A DNA stretch of 55,750 nucleotides from Candidatus Jacksonbacteria bacterium RIFCSPLOWO2_02_FULL_44_20 (GCA_001818155.1 MHJU01000009.1:1-55750); one strand, 5' to 3'; numbered from the stretch's first letter, positions 1 to 8,602 are shown. Notes: generated from the letters alone by a model not told the origin. Made by a program: numbers and translations.

Positions 1-18
1 TGGCTCTGCGTGGAGAAT

Positions 19-1050
19 TTAGGCAACAATGTATGCCTTCGGCATGCCAAGAGTTGTCATGCGATTAAGCGCCTTGAGACGAATCAGAAGTTCAGTGCGT
101 TGATTGACAAACGTGAGGGACCGAAGTTTATCAGTGAAGATTGTTTTCAAGCGAAACATAGCTGTTTCAGCAATGCTCCGTCGGTGATACCCGCTTTCCC
201 GCTTCCACGCCGATCTTCCGATCTGCCGTATGCGGCGCAGGTTTTCATCTCTTGGCAATGGATCGGCTCTCTTGTTGCCATTCTGCCAGATACGCGCGTT
301 TTTCTGTGGAGGAATAGCGATGCGTGGAACAGATTGTTCAGAGAGCGTCTCATAACAGGTTCGTTTGTCAAAAGCGCCGTCTGCCGATACCTGTTTCAGA
401 GCAGTATCTTCCGAAAGTTTGGCAAGGAGGGGTTCCAACATCTCGCAATCAGCGGTATCGTTGCCGGTGACTTCGCCAAGCACGATGTTTCCAGTCTTTT
501 CATCCACGCCAATATGCAGTTTTCTCCATGTGCGCCGTTTGCTCCATCCATGTTGCCGAACCTTCCATTCGCCTTCTCCGTAGACCTTCATACCCGTACT
601 GTCAACAACAAGATGGAGCGTTTCTTTCCGCGCAGGATGGACGCGTATGGTGATGGATAGGGAGCGGGAACGGATAGAGAGCGTTGAATAGTCCGGCGCT
701 TTGACAAGAGCCCCGATCCGTTCAAGCACGCTTACCAGAAACCCCTCAGTCTGACGCAATGGAAGATGAAATACCGCCCGCAGTGTCAGGGCAACCTCAA
801 TAGCGGTATCACTGAAAACTTTTGGCTTCCCTCGCTTCCCTGTTTTATTCCGTTCCTTCCATTGACGAAGAGCGTCTTCAGTAATCCAGAACATGATCTT
901 CCATCGATTAACTAACGCCTCATTATACTCTTTCCAGTTCCTGATCCTATACTTCTTTTTTCCTTTCTTCTTGTTGCTTTTTCCCTTGTTTCCCGATTCC
1001 TGATTTTTTGATTGTTTTGACTGCTTTGATTGTGTGGTATATGGTTTCAT
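19..1050 (-). CDS. IS5-family transposase
   Basis: A 343-residue DDE transposase that would cut and join the ends of the surrounding insertion sequence. A lysine/serine-rich N-terminus (residues 1-35) precedes the usual N-terminal helix bundle (RNWKEYNEALVNR). The catalytic acids are visible as VVDSTG (first D), SADGAFD (second D) and the C-terminal signature SGYHRRSIAETAMFRLK (E). The length is normal for the family and the frame is intact, so the element may be active. The stop codon lies inside the left terminal repeat. It reads away from murD, so any effect on murD would come from an outward promoter near its own 5' end. Confidence 0.93.
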   Translation of the reverse strand: MKPYTTQSKQSKQSKNQESGNKGKSNKKKGKKKYRIRNWKEYNEALVNRWKIMFWITEDALRQWKERNKTGKRGKPKVFSDTAIEVALTLRAVFHLPLRQTEGFLVSVLERIGALVKAPDYSTLSIRSRSLSITIRVHPARKETLHLVVDSTGMKVYGEGEWKVRQHGWSKRRTWRKLHIGVDEKTGNIVLGEVTGNDTADCEMLEPLLAKLSEDTALKQVSADGAFDKRTCYETLSEQSVPRIAIPPQKNARIWQNGNKRADPLPRDENLRRIRQIGRSAWKRESGYHRRSIAETAMFRLKTIFTDKLRSLTFVNQRTELLIRLKALNRMTTLGMPKAYIVA

Positions 1051-1055
1051 ATACT
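1026..1055 (+). promoter_or_regulatory. Possible outward promoter at the right end of the IS
   Basis: TTGATT at 1026-1031 and TATACT at 1050-1055, separated by 18 bases, point toward murD. They overlap the 5' end of the transposase gene on the other strand. If used, transcription would start around 1062 and cross the IS end into murD. A GGGGAGG at 1084-1090 is too far (20 bases) from the murD ATG to be a normal ribosome binding site. Confidence 0.4.
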
Positions 1056-1110
1056 TACCATGATAGCAAAAATGGAGGAATAAGGGGAGGATTATTCAAC
1101 AAAGCCATTC

Positions 1111-2463
1111 ATGACCATAAAATCGCCTTTGCAAAATAACCGCGTCCTTATCATGGGTCTCGGGTTGCACGGCGGCGGAGTTGCCTCGGCCCGTTTTTTT
1201 GCGCTCGCGGGAGCCCGGGTTCTTGTAACAGATCTAAAAACAAAACCAGAACTTGCCTCCTCGCTAAAAAAACTCGCGCAATATAAAAATATAACCTATG
1301 CGCTTGGGAAACATAGAAAAACAGATTTTACGCGCGCGGATCTTATTATTAGAAATCCGGCGGTTCCAAACGATTCCGAATACTTGAAAATCGCCCGCGA
1401 TCGCAGGACTCTGGTACATACGGATGTGAGCTTGTTCTTACAACTTTTGCGACAAATTAAAAAACCTCCGGTTGTCATCGGCATTACAGGCACTAAAGGA
1501 AAATCCACAACAGCCGCGTTACTTCATCATGTTCTGATAAAAGCTGGGAAAAAAGTGATGCTGGCTGGAAATATTAGAAAATCGCCGCTTGATTTCATAA
1601 AAATCAAAAATGAATCATTGGTCATTGGGATTTGGGATTTGGTCATTTTGGAATTATCCTCATGGCACCTTGAATCTCTAGACGAACATAAACTCTCGCC
1701 TCAAATCGCGCTCATAACCAATATCCTGCCTGACCACTTAAACCGCTATTCCAAGTTTGAGGAGTACGCAAAAACAAAATTTTTGATTTCAGCTTATCAA
1801 ACAAAGCACGATGCCTTGTTTCTAAACAAAAACGACAGCGTCTCGCGATCTTACAGGAAAAATAAAAAAATCGGAAAAATAATTGAATTTACGGAAAAAT
1901 CAATCAAAAATACGCGCGCGTCTCTGCATCCGGTTTCAATAGGAGCGGTTTTAGCAATTGCGCGGTATTTGAAGGTGAACAAAAAATTAGTTCAAAAAGC
2001 AATCACTGTTTTCCCAGGATTAGAAGGTCGATTGGAATATGCCGGGAAGGTTCATGGAGTACGATACTACAACGACAGTTGCGCGACACAGCCGGATGCG
2101 GCGATATTTGCGATTGAAAAAGTTAAAAATTCCGCTAATACTAAAGGCAATCTTATTCTTATTGCCGGCGGGCAGGACAAAAATCTAAACTATGCAAAAT
2201 TGGCGCTGTGCATTACGCGACATGTGCATACATCTATTTTATTTCAAGGATCGGCATCAGATAAAATCTTTGCTGAACTAAAAAAGATTGATGGAGAAAC
2301 GCGCTGTTTGAATAATATAAGATCAATGAAAGAGGCAGTCGCCCTTGCTAAAAAATACGCAAAATCCGGGGACGTTGTGCTCCTCTCTCCGGGCGCCGCA
2401 AGTTTCGGACTTTTTAATCATGAATTTGACAGGGGAGAACAGTTCAGAATACTAGTTAAATAG
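1111..2463 (+). CDS. murD: UDP-N-acetylmuramoylalanine--D-glutamate ligase
   Basis: Adds D-glutamate to UDP-MurNAc-L-Ala in cytoplasmic peptidoglycan synthesis, using ATP. The 450-residue protein has an N-terminal Rossmann-like domain (VLIMGLGLHGGG, about residues 13-24), the Mur-ligase P-loop GITGTKGKSTTA (about 129-140), the central-domain ELSSWHLE segment and a C-terminal domain with the LSPGAASFGLF motif near the end. It leads the cluster murD-ftsW-murG-murC-murB. The IS ends about 4 bases upstream, so the native leader is gone. Bases 1615-1649 are a 7-bp repeat that encodes an extra loop just before ELSSW. The start gives the expected N-terminus for the family. Confidence 0.95.
   Translation: MTIKSPLQNNRVLIMGLGLHGGGVASARFFALAGARVLVTDLKTKPELASSLKKLAQYKNITYALGKHRKTDFTRADLIIRNPAVPNDSEYLKIARDRRTLVHTDVSLFLQLLRQIKKPPVVIGITGTKGKSTTAALLHHVLIKAGKKVMLAGNIRKSPLDFIKIKNESLVIGIWDLVILELSSWHLESLDEHKLSPQIALITNILPDHLNRYSKFEEYAKTKFLISAYQTKHDALFLNKNDSVSRSYRKNKKIGKIIEFTEKSIKNTRASLHPVSIGAVLAIARYLKVNKKLVQKAITVFPGLEGRLEYAGKVHGVRYYNDSCATQPDAAIFAIEKVKNSANTKGNLILIAGGQDKNLNYAKLALCITRHVHTSILFQGSASDKIFAELKKIDGETRCLNNIRSMKEAVALAKKYAKSGDVVLLSPGAASFGLFNHEFDRGEQFRILVK
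1615..1649 (+). repeat. In-frame 7-bp tandem repeat within murD
   Basis: Five 7-base units in a row: TCATTGG, TCATTGG, GATTTGG, GATTTGG, TCATTTT. They encode SLVIGIWDLVI, directly before the conserved ELSSW segment of MurD. This is longer than the usual connection in the family, so the repeat appears to be an insertion that kept the frame. Confidence 0.75.
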
Positions 2464-2469
2464 TTTGTT

Positions 2470-3570
2470 ATGTCCAGACACTATTCTTTTAATCACCAAT
2501 TTATTGGCTTAACTTTAGCACTACTTGCGTTTGGCCTCGTAATGCTCACCTCCGCAAGCCAAGTGATTGGATTGGATGACTTTAATGATCCATTCTACTA
2601 CATCAAACATCAGTTAATTTTTGGCGTACTCCCGGGTCTCCTGTGCATGATTCTTGCCTCACATATTCCATACAGACTGTATGAAAAATACGCAATAGCA
2701 ATTTTTGCAGGAACAGTTATTCTGCTTATTCTCATATTCATCCCTGGAATCGGGTTTACTCATGCTGGCGCAAGCAGATGGCTCGCGGTTTTAGGTATTT
2801 CAGTCCAGCCGTCTGAAATAATGAAACTCGCGCTCGTCATTTTTCTCTCATCTTGGTTTGCTAAACGAAAAGATAAAACCAACGACTTTTATTACACTTT
2901 CGTACCGTTTCTTTTGATTCTTGGAGCAGTATCGCTCTTAATCGCGCTACAACCAGATTTGGGAACTCTTGGAGTTGTTATAGCAATAGCGATTTCAATA
3001 TACTGGATCGCGGAAATGCGCCGAACTCATTTACTGATCTTTGTTTTTGTTATTATTCTCGGGTTTGGGATACTTATTAAAGCGGCTCCATACCGCTTAT
3101 CGCGCATCAGCGCATATCTAAACCCGCGCGAAGATCAACTTGGCGCGAGTTACCAAATCAATCAATCTCTCATAGGAATCGGCTCCGGAGGGATTCTAGG
3201 ACGCGGTATAGGACAGTCAAAGCAAAAATATCACTACTTGCCAGAAGTAGCCGGGGACTCCATTTTTGCGGTGATTGCCGAAGAGTTAGGCTTTATCGGA
3301 ACGAGCGGCTTTATTATATTTTACCTTTATTTTATTATTCACGGATTCCGCCTTGGAAAACGAGCGCTAAATCCGTTTGGAAAATATATGATTTGTGGTA
3401 TTATGAGCTGGTTTGCTTCGCAGATGTTAATAAATATCGGCGCAATGGTCGGGCTTCTCCCGCTTACCGGACTTCCTCTTCCTTTCGTGAGTTATGGAAG
3501 CTCGGCGCTTATTGTGACTCTTTCCGGCATAGGAGTGGTTATGAACGTATCAATATCTAAAAAATCCTAA
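2470..3570 (+). CDS. ftsW: SEDS-family peptidoglycan glycosyltransferase FtsW/RodA
   Basis: A 366-residue polytopic membrane protein of the SEDS family, which polymerises lipid II into glycan strands. About ten hydrophobic segments can be counted. The family signatures are present: LNPREDQLGASYQINQSLIGIGSGG in two adjoining parts around residues 218-242, then LPEVAGDSIFAVIAEELG. The C-terminal part contains GLLPLTGLPLPFVSYGSS, the most conserved SEDS stretch. Its place between murD and murG is the classic ftsW position, which favours FtsW over RodA. Six bases separate it from murD and three from murG. Confidence 0.93.
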   Translation: MSRHYSFNHQFIGLTLALLAFGLVMLTSASQVIGLDDFNDPFYYIKHQLIFGVLPGLLCMILASHIPYRLYEKYAIAIFAGTVILLILIFIPGIGFTHAGASRWLAVLGISVQPSEIMKLALVIFLSSWFAKRKDKTNDFYYTFVPFLLILGAVSLLIALQPDLGTLGVVIAIAISIYWIAEMRRTHLLIFVFVIILGFGILIKAAPYRLSRISAYLNPREDQLGASYQINQSLIGIGSGGILGRGIGQSKQKYHYLPEVAGDSIFAVIAEELGFIGTSGFIIFYLYFIIHGFRLGKRALNPFGKYMICGIMSWFASQMLINIGAMVGLLPLTGLPLPFVSYGSSALIVTLSGIGVVMNVSISKKS

Positions 3571-3573
3571 ATT

Positions 3574-4668
3574 ATGCGTATTCTCTTTGTTGGCGGCGGC
3601 ACACTCGGATCGGTCTCTCCTCTTATCGCTATTTTTGAGGATCTGCAGAAGTCGGATGCGCGGGTTGAATGCTTATGGGTTGGCACAAAAAATGGCCCTG
3701 AACGAGCTTTTATCGCTGGATATAATATTACATATCGCGCGATTCCAGCAGGAAAACTGCGCAGATATTTTTCATTCAAAAATTTTGCTGACATTCTCTT
3801 TGTATTTCAAGGTTTTTGTAAATCCGTATTGATCCTTATTAACTTCCGGCCAGACATCATCATTGGAGCAGGGAGTTTTGTGCAAGTGCCAATTCTCCTA
3901 GCGGCAAAATGTTTTTTCAGAAAAACAAAAATCATCATCCATCAGCAGGATATAACTCCCGGGCTCGCTAACCGTCTTTCTGCAAAATGGGCTCATGTGA
4001 TTACAGTAAGCACCGAACAATCACTTAACCATTTTCAAAGAACAAAAAGTGTATTCACTGGAAATCCGTATAGAAAAGAGATCGCAAAAGGCGATATTTC
4101 ACGCGCTTTTGATATATTCAAACTTGAGCCAAAAATTCCGACTATTCTTGTTCTTGGAGGCGGAAGCGGAGCCGTCGCCATAAATAAACTCTTAACTCGC
4201 GCGATTCCGAAACTCGCCATATTTTGCCAAATTATTCATTTAACAGGAACAAACAAGGAAGATGGAGCGCCAAAAAATATCTCACGATACCACGCATACG
4301 AATTTTTAACCTCTTTTCTCAAAGATGCCTACGCTGTTGCTGATCTTGTAATATCAAGAGCCGGTTTTGCCACAATTACCGAACTTGCGGCTCTTGCAAA
4401 ACCATCTATCATCATCCCGATACCAGATACGCATCAGGAAGAAAATGCCCTCTGGCTTTCAAAAAACCGCGCGGCAGTTATAATGCCTCAAAAAACGCTT
4501 ACTCCAAATAAATTAAGCAAAGGCGTTCGCGAAATCATAGAAAACAAAGAAGAAAGCTTTAGGCTCTCATCTAACATTTCTACTATTCTCCCAAAAGACT
4601 CAAATGAAAAATTTTTACAAGTAATGATTGCAACTCTAGAACATGGGATAAGAGTGAAGAAGTGGTAG
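3574..4668 (+). CDS. murG: UDP-GlcNAc: lipid I N-acetylglucosaminyltransferase
   Basis: Transfers GlcNAc to lipid I, making lipid II at the inner face of the membrane. The 364-residue protein has the two-domain GT-B layout. The C-terminal UDP-GlcNAc site is recognisable as ISRAGFATITELAALAKPS, followed by PIPDTHQEENA. The N-terminal glycine-rich loop reads GGGTLGSVSPL instead of the textbook GGTGGHxxP, so the histidine found there in E. coli MurG is absent. A second glycine-rich stretch, LGGGSGA, starts the C-terminal domain. It is co-transcribed between ftsW and murC. Confidence 0.93.
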   Translation: MRILFVGGGTLGSVSPLIAIFEDLQKSDARVECLWVGTKNGPERAFIAGYNITYRAIPAGKLRRYFSFKNFADILFVFQGFCKSVLILINFRPDIIIGAGSFVQVPILLAAKCFFRKTKIIIHQQDITPGLANRLSAKWAHVITVSTEQSLNHFQRTKSVFTGNPYRKEIAKGDISRAFDIFKLEPKIPTILVLGGGSGAVAINKLLTRAIPKLAIFCQIIHLTGTNKEDGAPKNISRYHAYEFLTSFLKDAYAVADLVISRAGFATITELAALAKPSIIIPIPDTHQEENALWLSKNRAAVIMPQKTLTPNKLSKGVREIIENKEESFRLSSNISTILPKDSNEKFLQVMIATLEHGIRVKKW

Positions 4669-4675
4669 TTAATTT

Positions 4676-6085
4676 ATGATTAAACAGCAGTCCAAACCAT
4701 TTGCCTTTCCATCCTCGGTGTTCTTCATTGGCATCGGCGGAATTGAGGTTTCGGCCCTTGCAAAACTTGCGCTCTATGAAGGCGCGCGAGTCGCCGGAAC
4801 TGATCTTTTGGAGTCTGGTATCACAAGAGAATTAAGAAATTTTGGAGCTGAAGTGACTATCGCCAAAACTATAGAAAGCATTAGTCTTCTCGCATATAAA
4901 CCGAAATTGATTATTTACTCTCTTGCTGTGTCGCCTGAACACCAGCTTTTGCGTCAGGCAAAAAAACTGCGCATAAAAACACTTAAGACAAACGAGGCGC
5001 TTGGGGAAATTTCAAAAATACGCTACACGGTTGCGGTTTCAGGCATGCACGGCAAAAGCACAACAACAAGCATGATCGGAGTAATGCTAGAAAGCGCGTG
5101 TTTAGATCCGTTAGTCATTGTCGGAACAAAAGTGCCGCAGTGGAGTGGAAATATAAGAATTAAGAAGCATCAAGTAAGAAATAAGAAACTTCCAAACAAT
5201 GATATATTTGTTCTGGAAGCAGACGAATACCGCTCAAAAATGCTCGCCTTGCATCCGGACATTATTGTACTTACCCGCGTTGAAGAGGATCATCTTGATT
5301 ACTATAAAAATCTCGCTCACATAAAACGAGAGTTCAGAAAATACGTGCGCGGACTAGAAGAAAGAGGAGTAGTAATTGCAAACTGGGAAGATAAAAATAT
5401 ACGCGATATTCTTTCGCGATTATCTGATTCTATTGTAAGATACAATTATCGCGACTTAAAAATAGCGCAAAAAATTAAGAAAATTTTGAAAGTTCCGGGA
5501 AAACATAATGTGCAAAATGCGCTTGCGGCGTATGCGGTCGGCGCGCGCCTCGGATTAAGCGAAAAACAGATACTTAAGGGGCTTGCAAGGTTCAAAGGCA
5601 CATGGCGCCGGCTAGAACTCGTAGGCTACTACAAACTACAAACTACAAACTACAAACTCCCGATAATCTCCGACTACGCTCATCACCCAACCGAAATCAG
5701 AGCATCACTCCAAGCCCTGCGGGAAAAATATCCCAAAAAACGCCTTGTCCTTGCTTATCAGCCACATCAGCACAACCGAACAAAAATGTTGTTCAATCAA
5801 TTTATTGAAAGTTTTGAAACAGCAGACGTTCTGATACTTAATGAAATTTTTGATGTTGCCGGACGGGAAGAAAAAAATGATCAAAATGTTTCGTCGGCGC
5901 AATTAGCAAATGCAATTAAAAAACGTAGAGAGTGGGGTAGAAAACCGATATATTATAGTAAAAATCTTCAGGAAACAAGGAAGAAAATCAAAACTTTAGC
6001 GCACAAAAACGACGTATTAATTATCATGGGAGCAGGGGATATTGATATGATCGCGAGAGAATTAGTTGTGCAGAAAACTGTATAA
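4676..6085 (+). CDS. murC: UDP-N-acetylmuramate--L-alanine ligase
   Basis: Joins L-alanine to UDP-MurNAc, the first step of peptide-stem assembly. The 469-residue protein begins with a Rossmann-type FIGIGGIEVSALAKLAL, has the ATP loop SGMHGKSTTTS (about residues 122-132), the LEADEYRS segment, and the C-terminal DYAHHPTEI motif, which is diagnostic for MurC. The usual GTHGKT reads GMHGKS here. Two stretches of 7-bp repeats (5152-5186 and 5631-5658) encode extra residues: one before LEADEY and one before DYAHHP. The gene sits 7 bases after murG and 3 before murB. Confidence 0.94.
   Translation: MIKQQSKPFAFPSSVFFIGIGGIEVSALAKLALYEGARVAGTDLLESGITRELRNFGAEVTIAKTIESISLLAYKPKLIIYSLAVSPEHQLLRQAKKLRIKTLKTNEALGEISKIRYTVAVSGMHGKSTTTSMIGVMLESACLDPLVIVGTKVPQWSGNIRIKKHQVRNKKLPNNDIFVLEADEYRSKMLALHPDIIVLTRVEEDHLDYYKNLAHIKREFRKYVRGLEERGVVIANWEDKNIRDILSRLSDSIVRYNYRDLKIAQKIKKILKVPGKHNVQNALAAYAVGARLGLSEKQILKGLARFKGTWRRLELVGYYKLQTTNYKLPIISDYAHHPTEIRASLQALREKYPKKRLVLAYQPHQHNRTKMLFNQFIESFETADVLILNEIFDVAGREEKNDQNVSSAQLANAIKKRREWGRKPIYYSKNLQETRKKIKTLAHKNDVLIIMGAGDIDMIARELVVQKTV
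5152..5186 (+). repeat. First in-frame 7-bp repeat within murC
   Basis: Degenerate 7-base units TATAAGA, ATTAAGA, AGCATCA, AGTAAGA, AATAAGA. They encode a basic segment (IRIKKHQVRNKK) between the substrate-domain GTKVPQWSGN and the conserved LEADEYRS. The periodicity is visible but imperfect. Confidence 0.6.
5631..5658 (+). repeat. Second in-frame 7-bp repeat within murC
   Basis: Four perfect copies of ACAAACT, preceded by CTACT. The repeat encodes YYKLQTTNYK immediately before PIISDYAHHPTEI. The same 7-mer, in another phase, recurs in the glycosyltransferase gene at 26215-26245, encoding the same TTNYKLQ peptide. Confidence 0.9.
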
Positions 6086-6088
6086 AAT

Positions 6089-6961
6089 ATGTCCTTAAAA
6101 ATTAAACGAAACATTCCTCTCGCTCCTTACACCACGCTAAAAATCGGAGGGATTGCTGATTATTTTACGGAATGCAAAACAGAAGAAGAGGTGATTGAAG
6201 CGCTCTTGTTTGCAAGTGAAAAAAAAATGCCATACTACATACTCTCCGGCGGGAGCAATGTGCTTGTGTCTGATGCGGGATTTCGTGGGATAATAATCAA
6301 AATTAAAACTCTAACATTGCGTATTGACGGCGCAAAAGTTTCTTCTGAAGCAGGCGTTTCTCTGCCGCTACTTGCCAAAAAAACTACCGGGCACGGACTT
6401 TCTGGTTTAGAATTCGGAATCGGAGTACCCGGAACTGTCGGAGGAGCCGTCTATGGAAACGCCGGCGCGTTTGGGCAAGAGACGAAAGATGTCGTGAACT
6501 CGGTCTGTATCGCAAGGAGAGAGACGGACTCTAAAATTGCGGAATTCTCAAATGAGATGTGCGAGTTTGCATATCGCGACAGCATATTCAAACGCCATAA
6601 AGATTGGATTATTCTCTCCGCGGTTTTCACGCTCAAAAAGGACTCAAAAGAAAACTGCGAAAAGCGCATGATGGAAATGTTAAAAAACAAGACAACCAAT
6701 CAGCCGATGGGAGAATTGGCCGCTGGCTCTATCTTCAAAAATCCGCCTGTGACTCCAGCATGGCGGTTGATTGATGAGGCCGGAATGCGCGGAGCCTATT
6801 TTGGAAACGCGAAAGTATCAACTCAACACGCAAACTATTTTATCAACACCGGAGGAGCGACAGCGGCTGATTTTCTTGCATTGATCAGGCTAATAAAAGA
6901 TAAGGTGCAAGAAAAATGCGGAATTCAATTAGAAGAGGAAATCCAATTTGTTGGATTTTGA
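6089..6961 (+). CDS. murB: UDP-N-acetylenolpyruvoylglucosamine reductase
   Basis: FAD- and NADPH-dependent reduction of enolpyruvyl-UDP-GlcNAc to UDP-MurNAc. The 290-residue protein shows the FAD-binding elements LSGGSNVLVSD (about residues 51-61) and FGIGVPGTVGGAVYGNAGAF (about 110-129), YRDSIFK, and GSIFKNP with the catalytic serine. The C-terminal end has the expected QLEEEIQFVG. It lies in the mur cluster, three bases after murC. Its product is the MurC substrate, while the matching first step, murA, lies far downstream at 30239. Confidence 0.95.
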   Translation: MSLKIKRNIPLAPYTTLKIGGIADYFTECKTEEEVIEALLFASEKKMPYYILSGGSNVLVSDAGFRGIIIKIKTLTLRIDGAKVSSEAGVSLPLLAKKTTGHGLSGLEFGIGVPGTVGGAVYGNAGAFGQETKDVVNSVCIARRETDSKIAEFSNEMCEFAYRDSIFKRHKDWIILSAVFTLKKDSKENCEKRMMEMLKNKTTNQPMGELAAGSIFKNPPVTPAWRLIDEAGMRGAYFGNAKVSTQHANYFINTGGATAADFLALIRLIKDKVQEKCGIQLEEEIQFVGF

Positions 6962-6969
6962 CTGACACT

Positions 6970-7527
6970 ATGAACCTTGACTCGCGCGGAAAAATGAAAT
7001 TATACAGCATTATCTCTGCTTTATTCGCGCTTATCATTGTATTTATCACGCTTCTTCTTCCAAAAGCAGAGGTTCTGATCTCTATAAAAGAACGACAGTT
7101 CAAAAAAACCTATTCCGTGATTCTGGACAATACAATTTCCGTTCCTCTTGCGCCTATAAACCGCATTCCATATTCTACGCTAACAGAAACTAATGCATTT
7201 AAAGAGCATATCATCACCTTTATAAACGAAAAAATCACAAGTGAGATTGACTTAAACAGCGAGCATTTAGATGAAGATGCTCTGCGATACACGCTTGAAA
7301 TAACTGATAAAGAACATGCAATTGCGGAACTTTATGTTGATTCCATTATTCTTCCAAAAATAGATACAGCCGCACTGAAAAAATTAATTCGCGGGAAAAA
7401 AATAAAAGAAGCGCGCGATAATCTCGAGCGCCTGCCATATATTAAATCATCAACTATCACTCTTATTCCCGAATTTTTGGGCTTTGTGCCTCTTATTGGA
7501 GAGCGAATCACAATTACCTATGAGTAA
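6970..7527 (+). CDS. Single-pass membrane protein in the ftsQ position
   Basis: A 185-residue protein with one N-terminal hydrophobic segment (about residues 11-30, LYSIISALFALIIVFITLLL) and a mostly extracytoplasmic remainder. I do not recognise a family with confidence. The C-terminal LPYIKSSTITLIPEFLGFVP followed by RITITYE resembles the ends of Patescibacteria proteins loosely annotated as baseplate-J-like. Its place directly after murB is where ftsQ lies in many mur clusters, but no POTRA-like sequence is obvious. The ATG at 6970 is preferred because an upstream ATG at 6916 lies inside murB. It meets guaB tail to tail with three bases between. Confidence 0.65.
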   Translation: MNLDSRGKMKLYSIISALFALIIVFITLLLPKAEVLISIKERQFKKTYSVILDNTISVPLAPINRIPYSTLTETNAFKEHIITFINEKITSEIDLNSEHLDEDALRYTLEITDKEHAIAELYVDSIILPKIDTAALKKLIRGKKIKEARDNLERLPYIKSSTITLIPEFLGFVPLIGERITITYE

Positions 7528-7530
7528 GTA

Positions 7531-8586
7531 CTAAATCACACTATGTCGATGGCCCTCTTTCGCGCCTGAACCAGTGATCTCAATAAACCGCGCTTTCTTT
7601 TGGAATTCAGAAATGGTTTTTGCGCCAAGATAGCCCATAGATGAGCGCAAACCCCCGGCAAGTATTCGCACATGTTCGGATAACGAGCCACGATATGGAA
7701 TCATTATGGAAACTCCCTCTGGAACGAGTTTTGTAGGGAGAACGTCCGATTGCGCATACCGATCTTTTGAACCTTCCAGCATTGCCTCAAAAGAACCCAT
7801 GCCGCGAAATATTTTGTATTTTTTCCCATCTTTTTCAATGATTTCTCCAGGCGCTTCATCGGTTCCGGCAAGCAAATTTCCGAGCATCACGGATGAGGCG
7901 CCTGCCCCGATCGCTTTTGCAATATCGCCAGAATGTTTGATGCCGCCGTCCGCAATGACAGGAGTATCTTTTTTTGCCAAACGAACTCCTGCCAAAGCTT
8001 CCATGATCGCGGTGATTTGCGGAACGCCGATTCCAGCGACAATTCGTGTTATACAAACAAAGCCTGGCCCCATACCTACCTTTACAGCATCCGCCCCTGC
8101 TCGCGCAAGATCATAGGCTCCATCGCGCGTTGCAATGTTTCCGGCGATCACATCTATCTTATTGAAACAGGGATTCTTTTTAATCCTGCAAACCATCTCA
8201 ACCACTCCTTTGGAATGCCCATGCGCTGTGTCAACAACTAAGAGGTCGGCTCCTGCCTTAACAAGTGTCTGTGCGCGACGAAACTGTTCATCGCCGGTAG
8301 AAATCGCGGCGCCGACAAGAAGTTTTTTTTGTTTTACGGCCATCACCTCTTTTGCCTGCGAGTCCGCGCTCATGTTTTTATGAATTATGCCAATGCCGCC
8401 CAAATTTGCAATGGACGAGGCAAGAGCGCTCTCTGTTACAGTGTCCATAGCGGCAGAGATAATTGGTATTTGCAGACGAATTCTCCTTGTCAGGCGCGTT
8501 GAAATGTCGGTATCTTTGGGCAAAACCGAGGATTTACAAGGAAGGAGAAGAACGTCGTCAAATGAAAAGGCTTTGATTATTTTCAT
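7531..8586 (-). CDS. guaB: IMP dehydrogenase lacking CBS domains
   Basis: Oxidises IMP to XMP with NAD+, the committed step to GMP. The 352-residue protein covers the TIM barrel only. FDDVLLLP opens it, [12 protein letters not shown] follows, and the catalytic loop is [16 protein letters not shown] with the active cysteine. The flap reads RGMGSFEAM. The CBS pair that normally interrupts the barrel (full length about 490) is missing: the chain passes almost directly from the helix after GIIHKNMS to LLVGAAI. The start at 8586 fits the family N-terminus; a longer reading to 8697 would overlap guaA. It is divergent from guaA, the next enzyme in the pathway. Confidence 0.94.
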   Translation of the reverse strand: MKIIKAFSFDDVLLLPCKSSVLPKDTDISTRLTRRIRLQIPIISAAMDTVTESALASSIANLGGIGIIHKNMSADSQAKEVMAVKQKKLLVGAAISTGDEQFRRAQTLVKAGADLLVVDTAHGHSKGVVEMVCRIKKNPCFNKIDVIAGNIATRDGAYDLARAGADAVKVGMGPGFVCITRIVAGIGVPQITAIMEALAGVRLAKKDTPVIADGGIKHSGDIAKAIGAGASSVMLGNLLAGTDEAPGEIIEKDGKKYKIFRGMGSFEAMLEGSKDRYAQSDVLPTKLVPEGVSIMIPYRGSLSEHVRILAGGLRSSMGYLGAKTISEFQKKARFIEITGSGAKEGHRHSVI

Positions 8587-8600
8587 AATTATAGTATAAA
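8573..8600 (+). promoter_or_regulatory. Putative guaA promoter
   Basis: TTGATT at 8573-8578 and TATAAA at 8595-8600 with a 16-base spacer. The expected start is near 8607, which leaves a short leader containing GAGGAG (8612-8617) before the guaA ATG at 8632. The -35 box lies inside the first codons of guaB. Confidence 0.5.
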
Positions 8601-8602
8601 AT

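Larger units (their letters stand above)
2..1107. mobile_element. IS5-family insertion sequence
   Basis: The element carries one DDE transposase on the minus strand. Its right end, read inward from 1107, begins GGCTTTGTTGAATAA, a sequence typical of IS5-family ends. Its left end begins GGCTCTGCGTGGAGAAT, so the inverted repeats are imperfect (shared GGCTYTG, then partial matches). The left end lies at the window edge, so the target duplication cannot be checked. The right end stops about 4 bases before the murD start codon. The repeat at the very start of the window may mark an assembly break. Exact ends are uncertain by one or two bases. Confidence 0.8.

Noticed and set aside
205-224. CCACGCCGATCTTCCGATCT resembles the end of an Illumina adapter.
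   Set aside because: The bases encode, in frame on the minus strand, IGRSAWKRE next to SGYHRRS, which is conserved in IS5 transposases. The likeness is coincidental.
10-660. A 216-codon plus-strand frame opposite the transposase.
   Set aside because: It is antisense to a clear transposase and shows no motif of its own.
6959-6961. Possible recoding of TGA as glycine or tryptophan, as in some Patescibacteria.
   Set aside because: murB, alaS-upstream ORF, ruvX-neighbour and other genes end at TGA exactly where their families end, so TGA is a stop here.
6970-7527. Firm assignment as ftsQ.
   Set aside because: Position and topology fit, but no POTRA-like sequence can be seen, so only the position is reported.
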